Shown here in pieces: positions 13,550-23,216 of a stretch of DNA of 26,094 nucleotides (position 1 is the stretch's first letter; every line of letters starts with the position of its first letter). The stretch is taken from the NCBI GenBank assembly GCA_964422725.1, contig CAYRCC010000028.1:1-26094 (forward strand). Direction: 5' to 3'. Made by a program: the position numbers and the translations under genes. This DNA comes from CAKSNH01 sp964422725 (GTDB lineage: Bacteria; Bacillota; Clostridia; UBA1381). Under the pieces are notes generated by a model. The model did no database searches. It was not told the origin of the DNA and saw only the letters and a list, made by a program, of their open reading frames with translations.

Positions 13550-15943
13550 TTATTCGTTTACTTCAATTTCACATACGCCTTGTATCAATCCGTTTGCTTT
13601 TGCCGTTACTTTAATGTTTCCGACAGCAGTTGCTTTAACCAAAAGCTGGCACAATCCGTTAAAAGCACGTCTTACCGGAACTCTGTCACTTTCGTGACTT
13701 CCCGGATTTCCGTTGCCTGTACCGAGAAATTCTCCGTTTTCAACGCTGAAATGCAAAAGGTTATCGGCAGTCGGAACAACATCACCGTTCTTATCTGTTA
13801 TTTTCATATCTACAATAGCCGTTTCTCCGACCGAAATACTGCTTTTGTACGGTTTGATTTCGATTTGATACGCCGTATCGGTGGTTTTTACGGTCTTTGT
13901 CATAACCGGCGTACCGTTTTTATAACCTTTTGCCGTAACCTCACCTTTTTCGTATATAACGCCGTCCCATGTCAGATACCAATCAGACTGCATTTTTTGT
14001 TTTCCGTAACTTTTGCCGTTCACAAGCAATTCCACTTCATCAAGATTGCTGTAACAATGTACGCTGATTTTTTCACCGACTTTATCCTCAAAATTCCAAT
14101 GCGGGAATATATGCAGTGTTGCCTTGTCGGTCCACCAGCTTTTATAGTAGTAATAATTGTCTTTCGGGAAACCGCAATAGTCGAATATACCAAACTGCGA
14201 ATATACTGCCGGATATGTAAGCGGAGTAGGTTCTCCGCGGTAATCCATTCCTGTCCATAGGAAAATTCCGGCAAGATAATCTCTTTCGGCGAAATACTTC
14301 CATTCGCTTTCGCCCATATCTTTTTTCTGAGCCTTCTGCGTATTTTTGCATTTGATACCGTTGTCGGTGTCCAAAATGTAATACTGTCCTGTACTCTCAT
14401 CTGTACTGTAGCAGCCTCGGCTGCCGCTGTTTGAGCTTGCCTCGGTTATAATAATCGGCTGTTTCGGCATACGCTCGTGATAATCGTCCCATGCGGTTTT
14501 GCAATAATTAAAGCCCATAACATCAAGGTGTTTCGTAACATCTACATACCCTGCCGCATTGTCAAAACGCTCTGCACCGTTCCAGCACACAACAGCCGCT
14601 GTCACAGGTCTTGTCGGGTCAAGCTTCTTTATTTCCGTTTTCATCGTGACGGTAGTTCTTGCCGTTTCGGGTCTGTGCTGTGAGAATATTTCCTCGTTTC
14701 CTATCCCGTACAGAAATACCGACGGATGATTTCTCGCGTGCTTAACCATTTCACGCAAACATTCCAAATCCTGCGGTGCACTCGACATTCTGCGCGTTTC
14801 GTCAAACACAAGCATACCCATTTTGTCGCAAAGACTCAATAATTCGTCCGCCGGCATATGGTGTGCGGAGCGGTAAGCGTTTGCGCCCATACTCTTCATT
14901 TGTGCAAGCCTGTATTCGATAATACTTGCATTCTGCGCAATTCCTATACCTGTATGGTCATGGTGACAGCACAGTCCCTTAATTTTAATATTTTTGCCGT
15001 TCAGGAAAAAACCTTTGTCGGCATCAAAGCGAATGTCGCGTATTCCGAAACTGGTTATAACGGTATCGGTTAAAGCGCCGCCGATATATATGTTAGTTTC
15101 TAATTTGTATAAATACGGGTTTTCCGTATCCCATAACGTGACGTTTTCAACGCTTAGCTTTTTCTTGGAAAACGTGATTTCCCAAGCGGCTGCATATATT
15201 ACGTCTTTCGTCTTGGCAATTTCTCTTTCTTCTGTGTCATACACAATATGCTCAACCGTAACACTGCTGTCCTCCAAACGCCTATTTTCAATTTCCGTCT
15301 GCACCGTCAAAACTGCCGATTTATTTTCCAAATTCACATTTGAATATACAAACACACCGTTGTGCGCCGCGCAAATATTTTCCTTAATTTCAAGCCATAC
15401 ACCGCGGTAAATGCCGCCGCCTTCATACCACCAGCCTTCGCGCCCCGTCGAATCGACGCGCACAGCCAAAACATTTTCTCCTCCGAAATTTACAAAATCG
15501 GTGATATCATAATAAAAACTTGAATATCCGCTTTCGTGTCTGCCGATAAAATACTCGTTGAGGTATACGGTGCTGTCACGATAAACACCGTCAAAATGCA
15601 GATATATCCGCTTGTTTTCAAAATTCCCGGCAATATCAAAATGCTTTCTGTACCAAGCAATACCGCCTTCCAATGAACCGCCGGCAAAGTGTCTGCTGTC
15701 CATACTCTCCATTTCGGGAATTTTCTGCATATCGGAAAACTGCATTTTCTTTTGCGTGTAATCGCCCTCGGACACAAAGTCATGAGGAACGCTGACATCG
15801 CGCCAATTGCCGTCATCAAAGTTCTCCGAAGCCGCACCAAAGCTGTAAGCGCGCGCTTTCGCACCGCCCCACCCGTCGGTATTGTTTTTCGGTGCAAGGT
15901 CACCCAAAAAGAATTTCCAGTTATCATTAATATTCACACGCAT
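13550..15943 (-). CDS. Glycoside hydrolase family 2, probable beta-galactosidase
   Basis: This encodes 797 aa from ATG 15943, a few bases after AAAGGCGG; an in-frame TTG at 15961 lies before that site and is rejected. It has no signal peptide, so it is cytoplasmic. The order is: sugar-binding domain (about 1-200, with GYSSFYYDITDFV), Ig-like domain (200-300), catalytic barrel (300-600), a DUF4982-like domain and a C-terminal Ig-like domain (about 705-797). The acid/base Glu is E417 in YGIGNEE and the nucleophile E501 in PIIITEASS. The segment SQFGIFDYCGFPKDNYYYYK is typical of beta-galactosidase-type GH2 enzymes, and the N-x-K motif of beta-glucuronidases is absent. It is divergent from an AraC regulator that probably controls it. 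Confidence 0.88.
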   Translation of the reverse strand: MRVNINDNWKFFLGDLAPKNNTDGWGGAKARAYSFGAASENFDDGNWRDVSVPHDFVSEGDYTQKKMQFSDMQKIPEMESMDSRHFAGGSLEGGIAWYRKHFDIAGNFENKRIYLHFDGVYRDSTVYLNEYFIGRHESGYSSFYYDITDFVNFGGENVLAVRVDSTGREGWWYEGGGIYRGVWLEIKENICAAHNGVFVYSNVNLENKSAVLTVQTEIENRRLEDSSVTVEHIVYDTEEREIAKTKDVIYAAAWEITFSKKKLSVENVTLWDTENPYLYKLETNIYIGGALTDTVITSFGIRDIRFDADKGFFLNGKNIKIKGLCCHHDHTGIGIAQNASIIEYRLAQMKSMGANAYRSAHHMPADELLSLCDKMGMLVFDETRRMSSAPQDLECLREMVKHARNHPSVFLYGIGNEEIFSQHRPETARTTVTMKTEIKKLDPTRPVTAAVVCWNGAERFDNAAGYVDVTKHLDVMGFNYCKTAWDDYHERMPKQPIIITEASSNSGSRGCYSTDESTGQYYILDTDNGIKCKNTQKAQKKDMGESEWKYFAERDYLAGIFLWTGMDYRGEPTPLTYPAVYSQFGIFDYCGFPKDNYYYYKSWWTDKATLHIFPHWNFEDKVGEKISVHCYSNLDEVELLVNGKSYGKQKMQSDWYLTWDGVIYEKGEVTAKGYKNGTPVMTKTVKTTDTAYQIEIKPYKSSISVGETAIVDMKITDKNGDVVPTADNLLHFSVENGEFLGTGNGNPGSHESDRVPVRRAFNGLCQLLVKATAVGNIKVTAKANGLIQGVCEIEVNE

Positions 15944-15977
15944 AACAAATCCGCCTTTCAAAATAATTTATGCTTAA

Positions 15978-16005
15978 ATTATACTATTATCAAATTTATA
16001 TACAA
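15978..16005 (-). promoter_or_regulatory. Promoter of the GH2 gene
   Basis: On the minus strand: TTGTAT (16005-16000), 16-nt spacer, TATAAT (15983-15978), 35 bp before the start codon. Confidence 0.6.
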
Positions 16006-16056
16006 TTATATAAACTAATATTTTTTGATTTTTTGTTGATGTAAACTAAACTTTTG

Positions 16057-16084
16057 TTGCTTTTTCGCGGATACGGTGTATAAT
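16057..16084 (+). promoter_or_regulatory. Promoter of the AraC regulator next to GH2
   Basis: TTGCTT (16057-16062), 16-nt spacer, TATAAT (16079-16084), 21 bp before the start codon. The roughly 50 bp between this and the GH2 promoter is the likely place for AraC binding. Confidence 0.6.
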
Positions 16085-16105
16085 AGTAACCGAGGGGGCG
16101 AGCTT

Positions 16106-16918
16106 ATGAACACAAAACATCGGTTTGTATACAACAATTTCAGCATATCGCAGGAAAATATAGACAGCGGTTGGAATATGCCGTATTCGCACTACCACGC
16201 GGCATATGAAATATATATATTAAAGGACGGTGAGCGTACAGTCGCAATAGACGGTATGGAATATATTACAAAAGCAAAAGATGCGGTACTGTTTTGTTCA
16301 AACATTCAGCACAGAAGTAAGGGCAACACTCCGTTTTCCGGAATTTGTATTCATTTTTCCGAAAGGTATCTGGACTTGTATTTTACTCCGAAAGCTAAAA
16401 AACAGCTTATGCAATGCTTTAAGCACAAAGTTATCGGTTTAAATGACTATGACCTTGAAGTAATACAGAATATTGCGGACGAATTTACCGAAAACGAGGA
16501 AAATAATTTTTTAACACTCGCGTTTGTGCTGAACATTCTAAATCACTGCGCAAAAACGCAAGATGTCGGCACATCGGCAGACCGTGAAAAGAAATTAAAG
16601 AAATCGCAAAGAATAATTGAGTATACCGACGAAAACTATATCAGCATCAAAAGAGTCAGTGATATTACAGAGCTTTTCGGAGTGTCGGAAAACTATGTTT
16701 TTCAAGTATTCCGCAAAACTTACGCTATGACACCCAAGCAGTATATAAATAAACTCAAAATCAAAAATGCCTGTCACAGGCTGAAATACTCGGACAAAAC
16801 CATTAAAGCAATTGCATATGACTGCGGCTTTGACAGTTACGAGCATTTTATATGCGTATTCAAGAAAATTGTCGGAACGACTCCGAGCGAATACAAAAAA
16901 CAGCACTGTTTAAATTAA
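16106..16918 (+). CDS. AraC-family transcriptional regulator
   Basis: This encodes 270 aa from ATG 16106, 8 nt after GAGGGGG. The N-terminal 140 residues form a cupin-type sensor domain (MPYSHYHAAYEIYIL, with the usual histidine pair, then KDAVLFCSNIQHRS). The C-terminal 100 residues are two AraC helix-turn-helices: ISIKRVSDITELFGVSENYV and IKAIAYDCGFDSYEHFICVF, closing with KKIVGTTPSEYKK. Regulators of this type in Clostridia sense a sugar and activate an adjacent glycosidase gene. The divergent GH2 gene, whose promoter is about 75 bp away, is the obvious target. The inducer is unknown, but a galactoside is plausible. Confidence 0.9.
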   Translation: MNTKHRFVYNNFSISQENIDSGWNMPYSHYHAAYEIYILKDGERTVAIDGMEYITKAKDAVLFCSNIQHRSKGNTPFSGICIHFSERYLDLYFTPKAKKQLMQCFKHKVIGLNDYDLEVIQNIADEFTENEENNFLTLAFVLNILNHCAKTQDVGTSADREKKLKKSQRIIEYTDENYISIKRVSDITELFGVSENYVFQVFRKTYAMTPKQYINKLKIKNACHRLKYSDKTIKAIAYDCGFDSYEHFICVFKKIVGTTPSEYKKQHCLN

Positions 16919-17105
16919 CGTTGCCGAATCGGTGCTGAAAACAGAAAATTATTCAACATTTTCAAATTACCCCTACCATTTTTCCGATTAACGTGGTGTA
17001 ATGCGCTCATAGGAGCTGACGCTAAACACCGTCTGCCGGCGGTAAGCAAAATGACATTTTGCCCATGAGCAATTGTATTTAAACCAAAAATTCAGCTGAT
17101 TTGAC

Positions 17106-17488
17106 TTGAAGCTTGATGTGGACGGTAAAACAGTAAATGTAGAAATGCAGGTAAACAAAGAACCTGATTTTAAAGAAAGGACACTGTTTTACCGGTCTAA
17201 ACTGTACAGTGAGGAGCTGAAAGAGGGTGATGAATATACAGAGCTTAAACATACTATCTGTATTAATATTATTAACTTCAAGCTTTTTGACTGTACTGAT
17301 TATTATTCACATTTCAAAATTATTGAAAAAGACAGGGCAGAAATTCTGTCTGAAAAATTCAGTATTCATTTTTTTGAGCTGAAGAAAGTCAAGAGGCATA
17401 TTACCGCGAAGGTGTAGCGGAGGGTATGGCTAAAGGCAGAGCGGAAGAACGTATTTTGTATGTAAATAGAGGGACTGTAGCAAAATAA
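17106..17488 (+). pseudogene. Decayed Rpn/PD-(D/E)XK nuclease-family transposase gene
   Basis: The frame from 17106 contains VNVEMQVNKEPDFKERTLFY and SKLYSEELKEGDEYTELKHT, then ICINIINFKLFD and IHFFELKK. This is the centre of the PD-(D/E)XK transposase-like family (Rpn/YhgA). The D...ExQ catalytic pair is just at the start. The N-terminal 60 or more residues are missing, and around 17395 the frame shifts and a middle segment is lost, continuing as YREGVAEGMAKGRAEERILY to a stop at 17488. Families of these genes are common and often broken in Clostridia. It lacks a convincing start. I read it as a non-functional remnant. Confidence 0.75.
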
Positions 17489-17517
17489 TTTTTAAAATTG
17501 AGTTGATTACAGTCCCT
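17470..17517. repeat. Inverted repeat at the end of the Rpn remnant
   Basis: AGGGACTGTA (17470-17479) and TACAGTCCCT (17508-17517) are perfect 10-bp complements with a 28-nt AT-rich interior. No T-tract follows, so a terminator is not the best reading; a small mobile-element end or MITE scar is possible. Confidence 0.5.
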
Positions 17518-17667
17518 CGGTATTATACGCTCTCTTGCTTACAATTTCATTTTTTATTGTATAGAATTATATTTTATATTCTGTGTTTTATATCTTCTCA
17601 AATATTAGCATACTCCAAACTCCGCATTAGGGACACAAAAAAATAAATTGTTGCTGTGTTTGGTTTT

Positions 17668-19401
17668 CTACACTTTCCAGCCTACTGCCAATTCTCTGGA
17701 CTCCACGAAACGGCGATATATCCCGTCCTGCCGTATAAGCTGTTCGTGAGTACCGCTTTGGACAATTTTTCCGTTGTCAATAACCAAAATATTATCCGCA
17801 CTGCGGACTGTCTTTAATCGGTGAGCAATCATTAAAATAGTTTTTTCTTTGGTTAATGCTTCAATGGCGGCGGTCAATTCTTGTTCACTTTCAGGGTCTA
17901 CATTTGCGGTGGCTTCGTCCAATATAATGACAGGCGAATCCTTCATAATTGCTCTTGCAATTGAAATGCGCTGTTTTTCACCGCCGGACAAACCGACACC
18001 GCCCTCACCGATTATTGTGTCATATCCGTCAGGCAAAGCTGTAATAAATTCGTGACAGCAAGCTTTTTTTGCAGCTGCAATGACTCTTTCCATAGGAGCA
18101 TCGGGCTGCCCAAAACGAATATTATTGGCAATAGTGTCGCGGAACAGATACACATTCTGGAACACAAAGCTGAAATTTTTCATTAGGCTGTCCATACTGT
18201 ACTCTTTAACATCAACTCCGCCCAGTTTGACAGTTCCTGTATCTGTATCCCAAAATCGGGCAAACAAATGACACAGCGTAGTCTTTCCGCCGCCGGACGG
18301 ACCGACGATAGCTGTAGTGGTTTTTTCGGGAATATGAACGGATACACCGTTAATAATCTTTTTCTTATCATAGGAAAATCCCACATTTTCCGCCTCAATA
18401 TCGAAATTGTCGGGAGTGATATCTTTGCCGGCAATGTCCATAGTCGGCATTTCCAAAACAGACTGTGCTTTGCTTACATATAAATCAACACTGCGCAGAA
18501 GTGCCGAATAGTTGCCGGCTGTGTCAAGCGCACCGAACAGAATAAACGCGGCAATTACCATAACCACAGCGTTAAGCAGTTCCATAGTTCCGTTCAGGCA
18601 GAACATAACCGAGGCAAGCGTAACCGCTACGCCAATCAGCTTGGAAACAAGGGTTTGGAAAAACATAATCGGTACGAATGTTATTTCAGTCTTGATGCTT
18701 GCCTCAATGTTTTCGTTAATGGCACTGTTCAGTGCGCGACTTTTTTCGCCCGTCAGATTGTATGACCTGACCTCGGCGATACCTTGGACATATTCGAGAA
18801 CCTTTTCCACCAGTTTGCGGTCGGAGCAGTCCTTTATAGGTGCCAGCTCTTCTGCCTTTTTCTGCAAATATGCATTGACCGCAAAATACAGTAAAACTCC
18901 GCAAGCGGAAATTGCACCGATACGAATATCAAAACACGAAATCATAAAAACCACCACAACAGTAGTCAAAATCCCTTGTGTCACCATCATTACAACTCTT
19001 GCGGCTACATTTGCCAGAGCCTCCATACTGTTGGTTGCAACGGAGGTTATATATCCCAGACTGTTTTTGTTAAAATACCCCATAGGCAGATATTTCAGGT
19101 GCTCGGCGATTTCTATTCGCTTATCCGCACAGCTGCCGTAACCCGCCTCGCATTGGAGCATTGCAGAACGGTAATTAACCAAGGCGTTGCCGGCAACGCT
19201 GAGCAGCATAATGCCAAACGACAACATAATATGCCCGACAGTCAGATTTTCTGTCAGCACACCCTGAAGTGTTACGGCAATAGCCGGAATTTTCAGAGCT
19301 TCCAGCAAGGCTTTTATTACACCCAGTGCAATTGAACGCTGAAATTTTCGTTTATTGGAATTTCCGCAGAAATCGAAAAATCTGTTAAAAATCCGAATCA
19401 T
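17668..19401 (-). CDS. ABC transporter, fused membrane and ATPase domains (second subunit)
   Basis: This encodes 577 aa. Residues 1-310 are an exporter-type (type IV) membrane domain with six helices; residues 335-577 are the ATPase, with Walker A GPSGGGKTT, signature LSGGEKQRISIARA, Walker B VIILDEATA and the switch histidine in IAHRLKT. All catalytic motifs are intact. Its ATG overlaps the stop of the upstream ABC gene (ATGA) and has GGAGG before it, so the two are translationally coupled and probably form a heterodimer. An AraC regulator followed by two such half-transporters is the arrangement of yersiniabactin YbtA-YbtP-YbtQ, and IrtAB shares the paired architecture. A metallophore uptake role is therefore possible; drug or peptide export is the alternative. 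Confidence 0.88.
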   Translation of the reverse strand: MIRIFNRFFDFCGNSNKRKFQRSIALGVIKALLEALKIPAIAVTLQGVLTENLTVGHIMLSFGIMLLSVAGNALVNYRSAMLQCEAGYGSCADKRIEIAEHLKYLPMGYFNKNSLGYITSVATNSMEALANVAARVVMMVTQGILTTVVVVFMISCFDIRIGAISACGVLLYFAVNAYLQKKAEELAPIKDCSDRKLVEKVLEYVQGIAEVRSYNLTGEKSRALNSAINENIEASIKTEITFVPIMFFQTLVSKLIGVAVTLASVMFCLNGTMELLNAVVMVIAAFILFGALDTAGNYSALLRSVDLYVSKAQSVLEMPTMDIAGKDITPDNFDIEAENVGFSYDKKKIINGVSVHIPEKTTTAIVGPSGGGKTTLCHLFARFWDTDTGTVKLGGVDVKEYSMDSLMKNFSFVFQNVYLFRDTIANNIRFGQPDAPMERVIAAAKKACCHEFITALPDGYDTIIGEGGVGLSGGEKQRISIARAIMKDSPVIILDEATANVDPESEQELTAAIEALTKEKTILMIAHRLKTVRSADNILVIDNGKIVQSGTHEQLIRQDGIYRRFVESRELAVGWKV

Positions 19402-21161
19402 TTTTGTTTACCTCCCTCTACAGTATCACGAACGGCTATATGTGAACGCCACATATTTGCATACAGACTGTCCTTTTGCATAAGCTCGTTATGTTTTCCG
19501 ACTGCTCGAATATGTCCGTCATCTACAACTAAAATTTGGTCGCTGTCGGTGATGGTTGAGAGTCGATGCGCAATGACAATCAGTGTTTTGCCCTTTGCCA
19601 GTTTTGCCACAGAGGATTGAATTGCAGCTTCGTTTTCGGGATCGGTAAAGGCGGTAGCTTCGTCCAAAATTATAATAGGCGCATCTTTCAGCATAGCGCG
19701 TGCAATAGCAATGCGCTGACGTTCACCGCCGGAAAGATGTCCGCCGGCACTGCCGACAATTGTCTGATATCCGTTCTCCAGCCCCATAATAAACTCATGA
19801 CAGCCGCTGTTTTTTGCAGCCTCCATAACCTCGTTATCGCCGGCACTTTGGTTGCCCATACGTATATTTTCCATAACGGTGGTATCAAAAAGAAAGTTGT
19901 CCTGCGATACATAGGCAATGCGCCGATTGTAATCTTCTTGTGTCATAGAACGAATATCCGTACCGCCTATGGTAATACTGCCGCTGTCTACGTCCCAAAG
20001 TCCGGCGATCAGTTTCGCAATTGTGGATTTTCCGCTGCCGGACGGACCGACCAAAGCATTGACCGTACCTTCCTTAAATTCCGCATTAATGCTATGTAAA
20101 ACCTCTTTTTCGCGATATCCGAAAGTTACGCCGCGAAGTGAAATGTCGTTGCATTTCGGCACAGAAGAAGAAACAACAGGGCGTTTTTGCTCTTTTTGTT
20201 CTAAAATTCCGCTGACTTCGCCGATAATCGTTCCAAGTTTGGCAAGGTCGTCACCATAGGACATAACGGTTATGAGCGATGACAAAAGTCCGACAGAAAA
20301 CAGAATTACCTGAATGAATGTGTCCGTTTCAAGCGTTCCGGCACGAAACAGCAAGCCGCCTATAGGCAATACCGCAATCATAGTGGCAGGAAAAACAGAC
20401 ATGGCAAGACAAAAATAAATATTGCACCGGCGCATCCATTCTATATAACAGCCTGCGCCTTCTTTCGCCGCCGTCACAAACTTATCGTAGGAGCTTTGCG
20501 CTTTACCGAAAGCTTTTATAACTTCAATGCCGTTTATATATTCAACCGCCGTATCGTTGAGAGTTTTTGTCTTAACCACAGTATTTAAATAGCTTTCGGC
20601 ATAACCGCGAGTCATCAGTGCGTAACAGCCGAGTCCGATAGGCACTGTCGCCAATACCGCAAGTGCCATACGCATATCCAGCATAAAAAGATATATCAGC
20701 AGTGCAATCGGTACAAGTAAATTTGATGTAAACTCCGGAATAATATGTGCCATGGTGGTTTCAATGCTGTCAATACGCTCCACCAGTACATTCTTCACCG
20801 AGCCGGAGGACATATCCAGTACCGTTCCGAGCGGCACTTTAGTGAGTTTTTCGCAAACTCGTTTTCTGATGTTGCCGAGAACAGCAAATGTTGCTTTATG
20901 CGAAAGGGTTGTGGAAATGCTGTGAAAACCGCACCGTCCCACCCACAATAACGCTATAATCAGACAATTTTTCGAGTATACTGCAAGGTTTTGGCATCCG
21001 CCCAAAAGGTCGGCAATAATATCAGCCATTACGAAATAGGGCAGAATACCGCAAATCACACCGCATACGGCTGATAGCACGCTGAGAATATATTTGGGAC
21101 GATATTCTCCGGCAAAATCCCATATCCAAGCCGCCGCAGTGCGTTTTGGTTGTTTGTTCAT
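19398..21161 (-). CDS. ABC transporter, fused membrane and ATPase domains (first subunit)
   Basis: This encodes 587 aa. A six-helix membrane domain occupies residues 1-320 (starting with YILSVLSAVCGVICGILPYF), and the ATPase follows with Walker A GPSGSGKST, signature LSGGERQRIAIARA, Walker B IIILDEATA and IAHRLST. All motifs are canonical. It starts 5 bp after the AraC gene with AGGAGG overlapping that gene's end, so it belongs to the same operon and overlaps the next ABC gene by 4 bp. The pair is expected to act as a heterodimer in the cytoplasmic membrane. Substrate is not readable from sequence; the shared operator with a ZIP transporter points to metals. Confidence 0.88.
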   Translation of the reverse strand: MNKQPKRTAAAWIWDFAGEYRPKYILSVLSAVCGVICGILPYFVMADIIADLLGGCQNLAVYSKNCLIIALLWVGRCGFHSISTTLSHKATFAVLGNIRKRVCEKLTKVPLGTVLDMSSGSVKNVLVERIDSIETTMAHIIPEFTSNLLVPIALLIYLFMLDMRMALAVLATVPIGLGCYALMTRGYAESYLNTVVKTKTLNDTAVEYINGIEVIKAFGKAQSSYDKFVTAAKEGAGCYIEWMRRCNIYFCLAMSVFPATMIAVLPIGGLLFRAGTLETDTFIQVILFSVGLLSSLITVMSYGDDLAKLGTIIGEVSGILEQKEQKRPVVSSSVPKCNDISLRGVTFGYREKEVLHSINAEFKEGTVNALVGPSGSGKSTIAKLIAGLWDVDSGSITIGGTDIRSMTQEDYNRRIAYVSQDNFLFDTTVMENIRMGNQSAGDNEVMEAAKNSGCHEFIMGLENGYQTIVGSAGGHLSGGERQRIAIARAMLKDAPIIILDEATAFTDPENEAAIQSSVAKLAKGKTLIVIAHRLSTITDSDQILVVDDGHIRAVGKHNELMQKDSLYANMWRSHIAVRDTVEGGKQK

Positions 21162-21166
21162 ATTTT

Positions 21167-22144
21167 TTACCTCCTGTCAATTCTGTACTGTGCGGGTGAC
21201 ATTCCAAAAATCTTTTTGAATGCCGCCGCGAATTTACTTGGGTTCTCATAACCCACATCTGCCGCTATGTCAATAATCCGCTTTTTTCGGTCGGTAACCA
21301 GCGTTGAGGCGGCTGTGTGCATTTTGTATTCGCGAATATAACTGCAAAGCGGAGTTCCGTAAACACCTTTAAATCCGTTTTTTAATACGCCGACACTCAG
21401 CTCAACTCTATTTGCAAGTTCTTCCGCTGTGAAATTTGTACTCAGGTTTTCGGTCATAAGCTTGTGCGCCGCCTTGATTTTTTCGGTTTGACTTGAATGG
21501 AAATAGGGGCGTTTATCCTTGTAATCGGTAAGCTCCGGTGCACCAAGGAACACCAACAGCTCCATAACCTTGATTTTAAAGTAATCCATACGAATTTTTG
21601 CCGGTACGCTGTAAAGCTCCGAAAAAATATGTTCGATAAAATTGTTTTTTCGCAGAATATATACGCCGTCATTACCGCAGAATTTTTGTGCCAATGCCGA
21701 AATATCAACCGATATACTCGGCATAGCCGCTTTAATTGCCGTTTCCGCCTCGTCTAAAAAGAAACCTATGGTAATTCCGTGGTAATGAGAAAGCGGAAAT
21801 TCCACACGACCGCTGTGATGCACACGCCTGTCAATACGCATATCTCCCGAATCAACATAGTAGTGCATATTTTGTTCTGTGCTGTGTTCAATGCGTCCCT
21901 CGCGGCAGTGGTCAACACATAATAATCGCGCGGTGCTGGTAAAACGGCTTATGCAGTGCGCCATATGAAAGTCGCTGTACATAAGATACACGCCGTCAAA
22001 AACTCGATAAATAGTCATAAGTCCGTCACCGCTTTCGTCCTTCATACGCAGAATCTTACATTCATCTGTTTCTATAACTTCTTCCGGATTATCTCCGATA
22101 TCGGTTTTGCGAAACATTGCCCAAGGGTCAAGGGCTGTTTGCAT
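21167..22144 (-). CDS. AraC-family transcriptional regulator of the ABC operon
   Basis: This encodes 325 aa from ATG 22144, 8 nt after AAGGAGG. The N-terminal 220 residues are a ligand-binding domain without a clear cupin signature. The C-terminal 100 residues contain two helix-turn-helices: FTAEELANRVELSVGVLKNG and IIDIAADVGYENPSKFAAAF, ending KKIFGMSPAQYRIDRR. Length and the GVLKNGFKGVYG pattern fit the group that regulates metallophore or siderophore systems (YbtA/PchR-like). It is the first gene of an operon with two ABC subunits 5 bp downstream. A GTTAG-N6-CTAAC palindrome lies just ahead of the ribosome binding site. Confidence 0.87.
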   Translation of the reverse strand: MQTALDPWAMFRKTDIGDNPEEVIETDECKILRMKDESGDGLMTIYRVFDGVYLMYSDFHMAHCISRFTSTARLLCVDHCREGRIEHSTEQNMHYYVDSGDMRIDRRVHHSGRVEFPLSHYHGITIGFFLDEAETAIKAAMPSISVDISALAQKFCGNDGVYILRKNNFIEHIFSELYSVPAKIRMDYFKIKVMELLVFLGAPELTDYKDKRPYFHSSQTEKIKAAHKLMTENLSTNFTAEELANRVELSVGVLKNGFKGVYGTPLCSYIREYKMHTAASTLVTDRKKRIIDIAADVGYENPSKFAAAFKKIFGMSPAQYRIDRR

Positions 22145-22161
22145 TTTTTCACCTCCTTAAG

Positions 22162-22177
22162 GTTAGCGGCAGCTAAC
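22162..22177. promoter_or_regulatory. GTTAGC-GGCA-GCTAAC operator upstream of the AraC-ABC operon
   Basis: A perfect 6-4-6 palindrome ends 18 bp before the AraC start, next to the ribosome binding site. It matches the box at 23218-23233 in the conserved GTTAG-N6-CTAAC. The form resembles DtxR/IdeR-type metal-regulator sites (TTAG...CTAA). Confidence 0.6.
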
Positions 22178-22192
22178 TCAAAAATGTAAAGT

Positions 22193-22218
22193 AAAGCCGC
22201 TTTTTTTACGGCTTTTGC
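22193..22218. terminator. Hairpin between the ZIP and AraC genes
   Basis: AAAGCCG and CGGCTTT pair around a C plus T-rich loop. It lies about 100 bp after the ZIP stop and could end that transcript on the minus strand, although the T-tail there is weak. Confidence 0.4.
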
Positions 22219-22314
22219 AAATGCATTTTATCATTTTCGCGCTGTATTTTCCACTCCAAATTGCATTTTCGGCTCTGTTTGAAAAAGTTTCCGAGCATTA
22301 AAACATAAAATAAT

Positions 22315-23091
22315 TTACCCCAGCACAACATCAAGCACCATCATCAAACTGAATCCGACGGCAAAAAATACAGTGCCGATATTAGAATGTTTACCGGCAG
22401 ACATTTCAGGAATCAATTCTTCCACCACAACATAAAGCATAGCACCTGCCGCAAAGCTTAAAAGATACGGCAGTGCCGGAGCTACGGCTTCTGCCGCCAA
22501 AATCGTCAAAAACGCGCCTATAGGCTCGACTATACCGGAAAGTACGCCGTTTACGAATGCGCGGCTCTTTTTTACTCCGTCCGCGCACTGCGGAACGGAA
22601 ACAATTGCCCCCTCAGGGAAATTTTGAATAGCGATACCCACGGACAGCACCAACGCTCCTGTTGCCGTAATTTCGCCGTTACCGGTTAAAAATCCGGCAA
22701 AAACAACACCGACCGCCATTCCCTCTGGTATATTGTGCAGTGTTACCGCGAGGAGCATCATAGTTGTGCGCCCAAATCCGGCGTTTACGCCTTCGGGTTG
22801 AACACTGTTTTGGTGCAAATGCGGAACAAGGCGGTCAAGCACCAGCAAAAATAAGATACCCAGCCAAAATCCGACAACAGCCGGAATTACGGCGGTTTTT
22901 CCGGAATCGGCATTTTGCTGTATAGCCGGAAGCAGTAAGCTCCAAACAGAAGCCGCCACCATAACACCGGCGGCAAATCCGGTTAGGGAACGCTGTAATT
23001 GTATGCTGAGAGAATTTTTTACAAAAAACACACACGCCGCCCCCAGTACAGTGCCGATGAACGGAATTATAATTCCATAAAATATTGTCAT
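22315..23091 (-). CDS. ZIP-family divalent metal transporter
   Basis: This encodes 258 aa with eight predicted helices, the usual length for prokaryotic ZIP proteins (ZupT-like). The two metal-site helices are clear: LLAVTLHNIPEGMAVGVV (helix 4, HNxPEG) and GIAIQNFPEGAIVSVP (helix 5, NxPEG). Helix 2-3 and the histidine loop (LVPHLHQNSV) are also present. ZIP proteins bring zinc, iron or manganese into the cytoplasm. The GGAG before the ATG is 11 nt away. The GTTAG-N6-CTAAC palindrome about 126 bp upstream matches the one before the neighbouring AraC-ABC operon and suggests shared metal control. Confidence 0.9.
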   Translation of the reverse strand: MTIFYGIIIPFIGTVLGAACVFFVKNSLSIQLQRSLTGFAAGVMVAASVWSLLLPAIQQNADSGKTAVIPAVVGFWLGILFLLVLDRLVPHLHQNSVQPEGVNAGFGRTTMMLLAVTLHNIPEGMAVGVVFAGFLTGNGEITATGALVLSVGIAIQNFPEGAIVSVPQCADGVKKSRAFVNGVLSGIVEPIGAFLTILAAEAVAPALPYLLSFAAGAMLYVVVEELIPEMSAGKHSNIGTVFFAVGFSLMMVLDVVLG

Positions 23092-23216
23092 TGCGGTAGT
23101 TTCTCCTTCCGTAAATTATTGAATATTATTTTTACTTTGCAAGATTATATCCGTTTTTTTTAGTTTTTACGCTATATTGCGTGTGCACAGGTTTAAATTG
23201 TTTATTTTACATAAAC

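Noticed and set aside
13550..15943. GH2 enzyme as beta-glucuronidase feeding uxaC
   Set aside because: The N-x-K motif of beta-glucuronidases is absent, and the FGIFDYCGFPKDNYYYYK segment fits beta-galactosidase-type GH2. The genes are also far apart on opposite strands.
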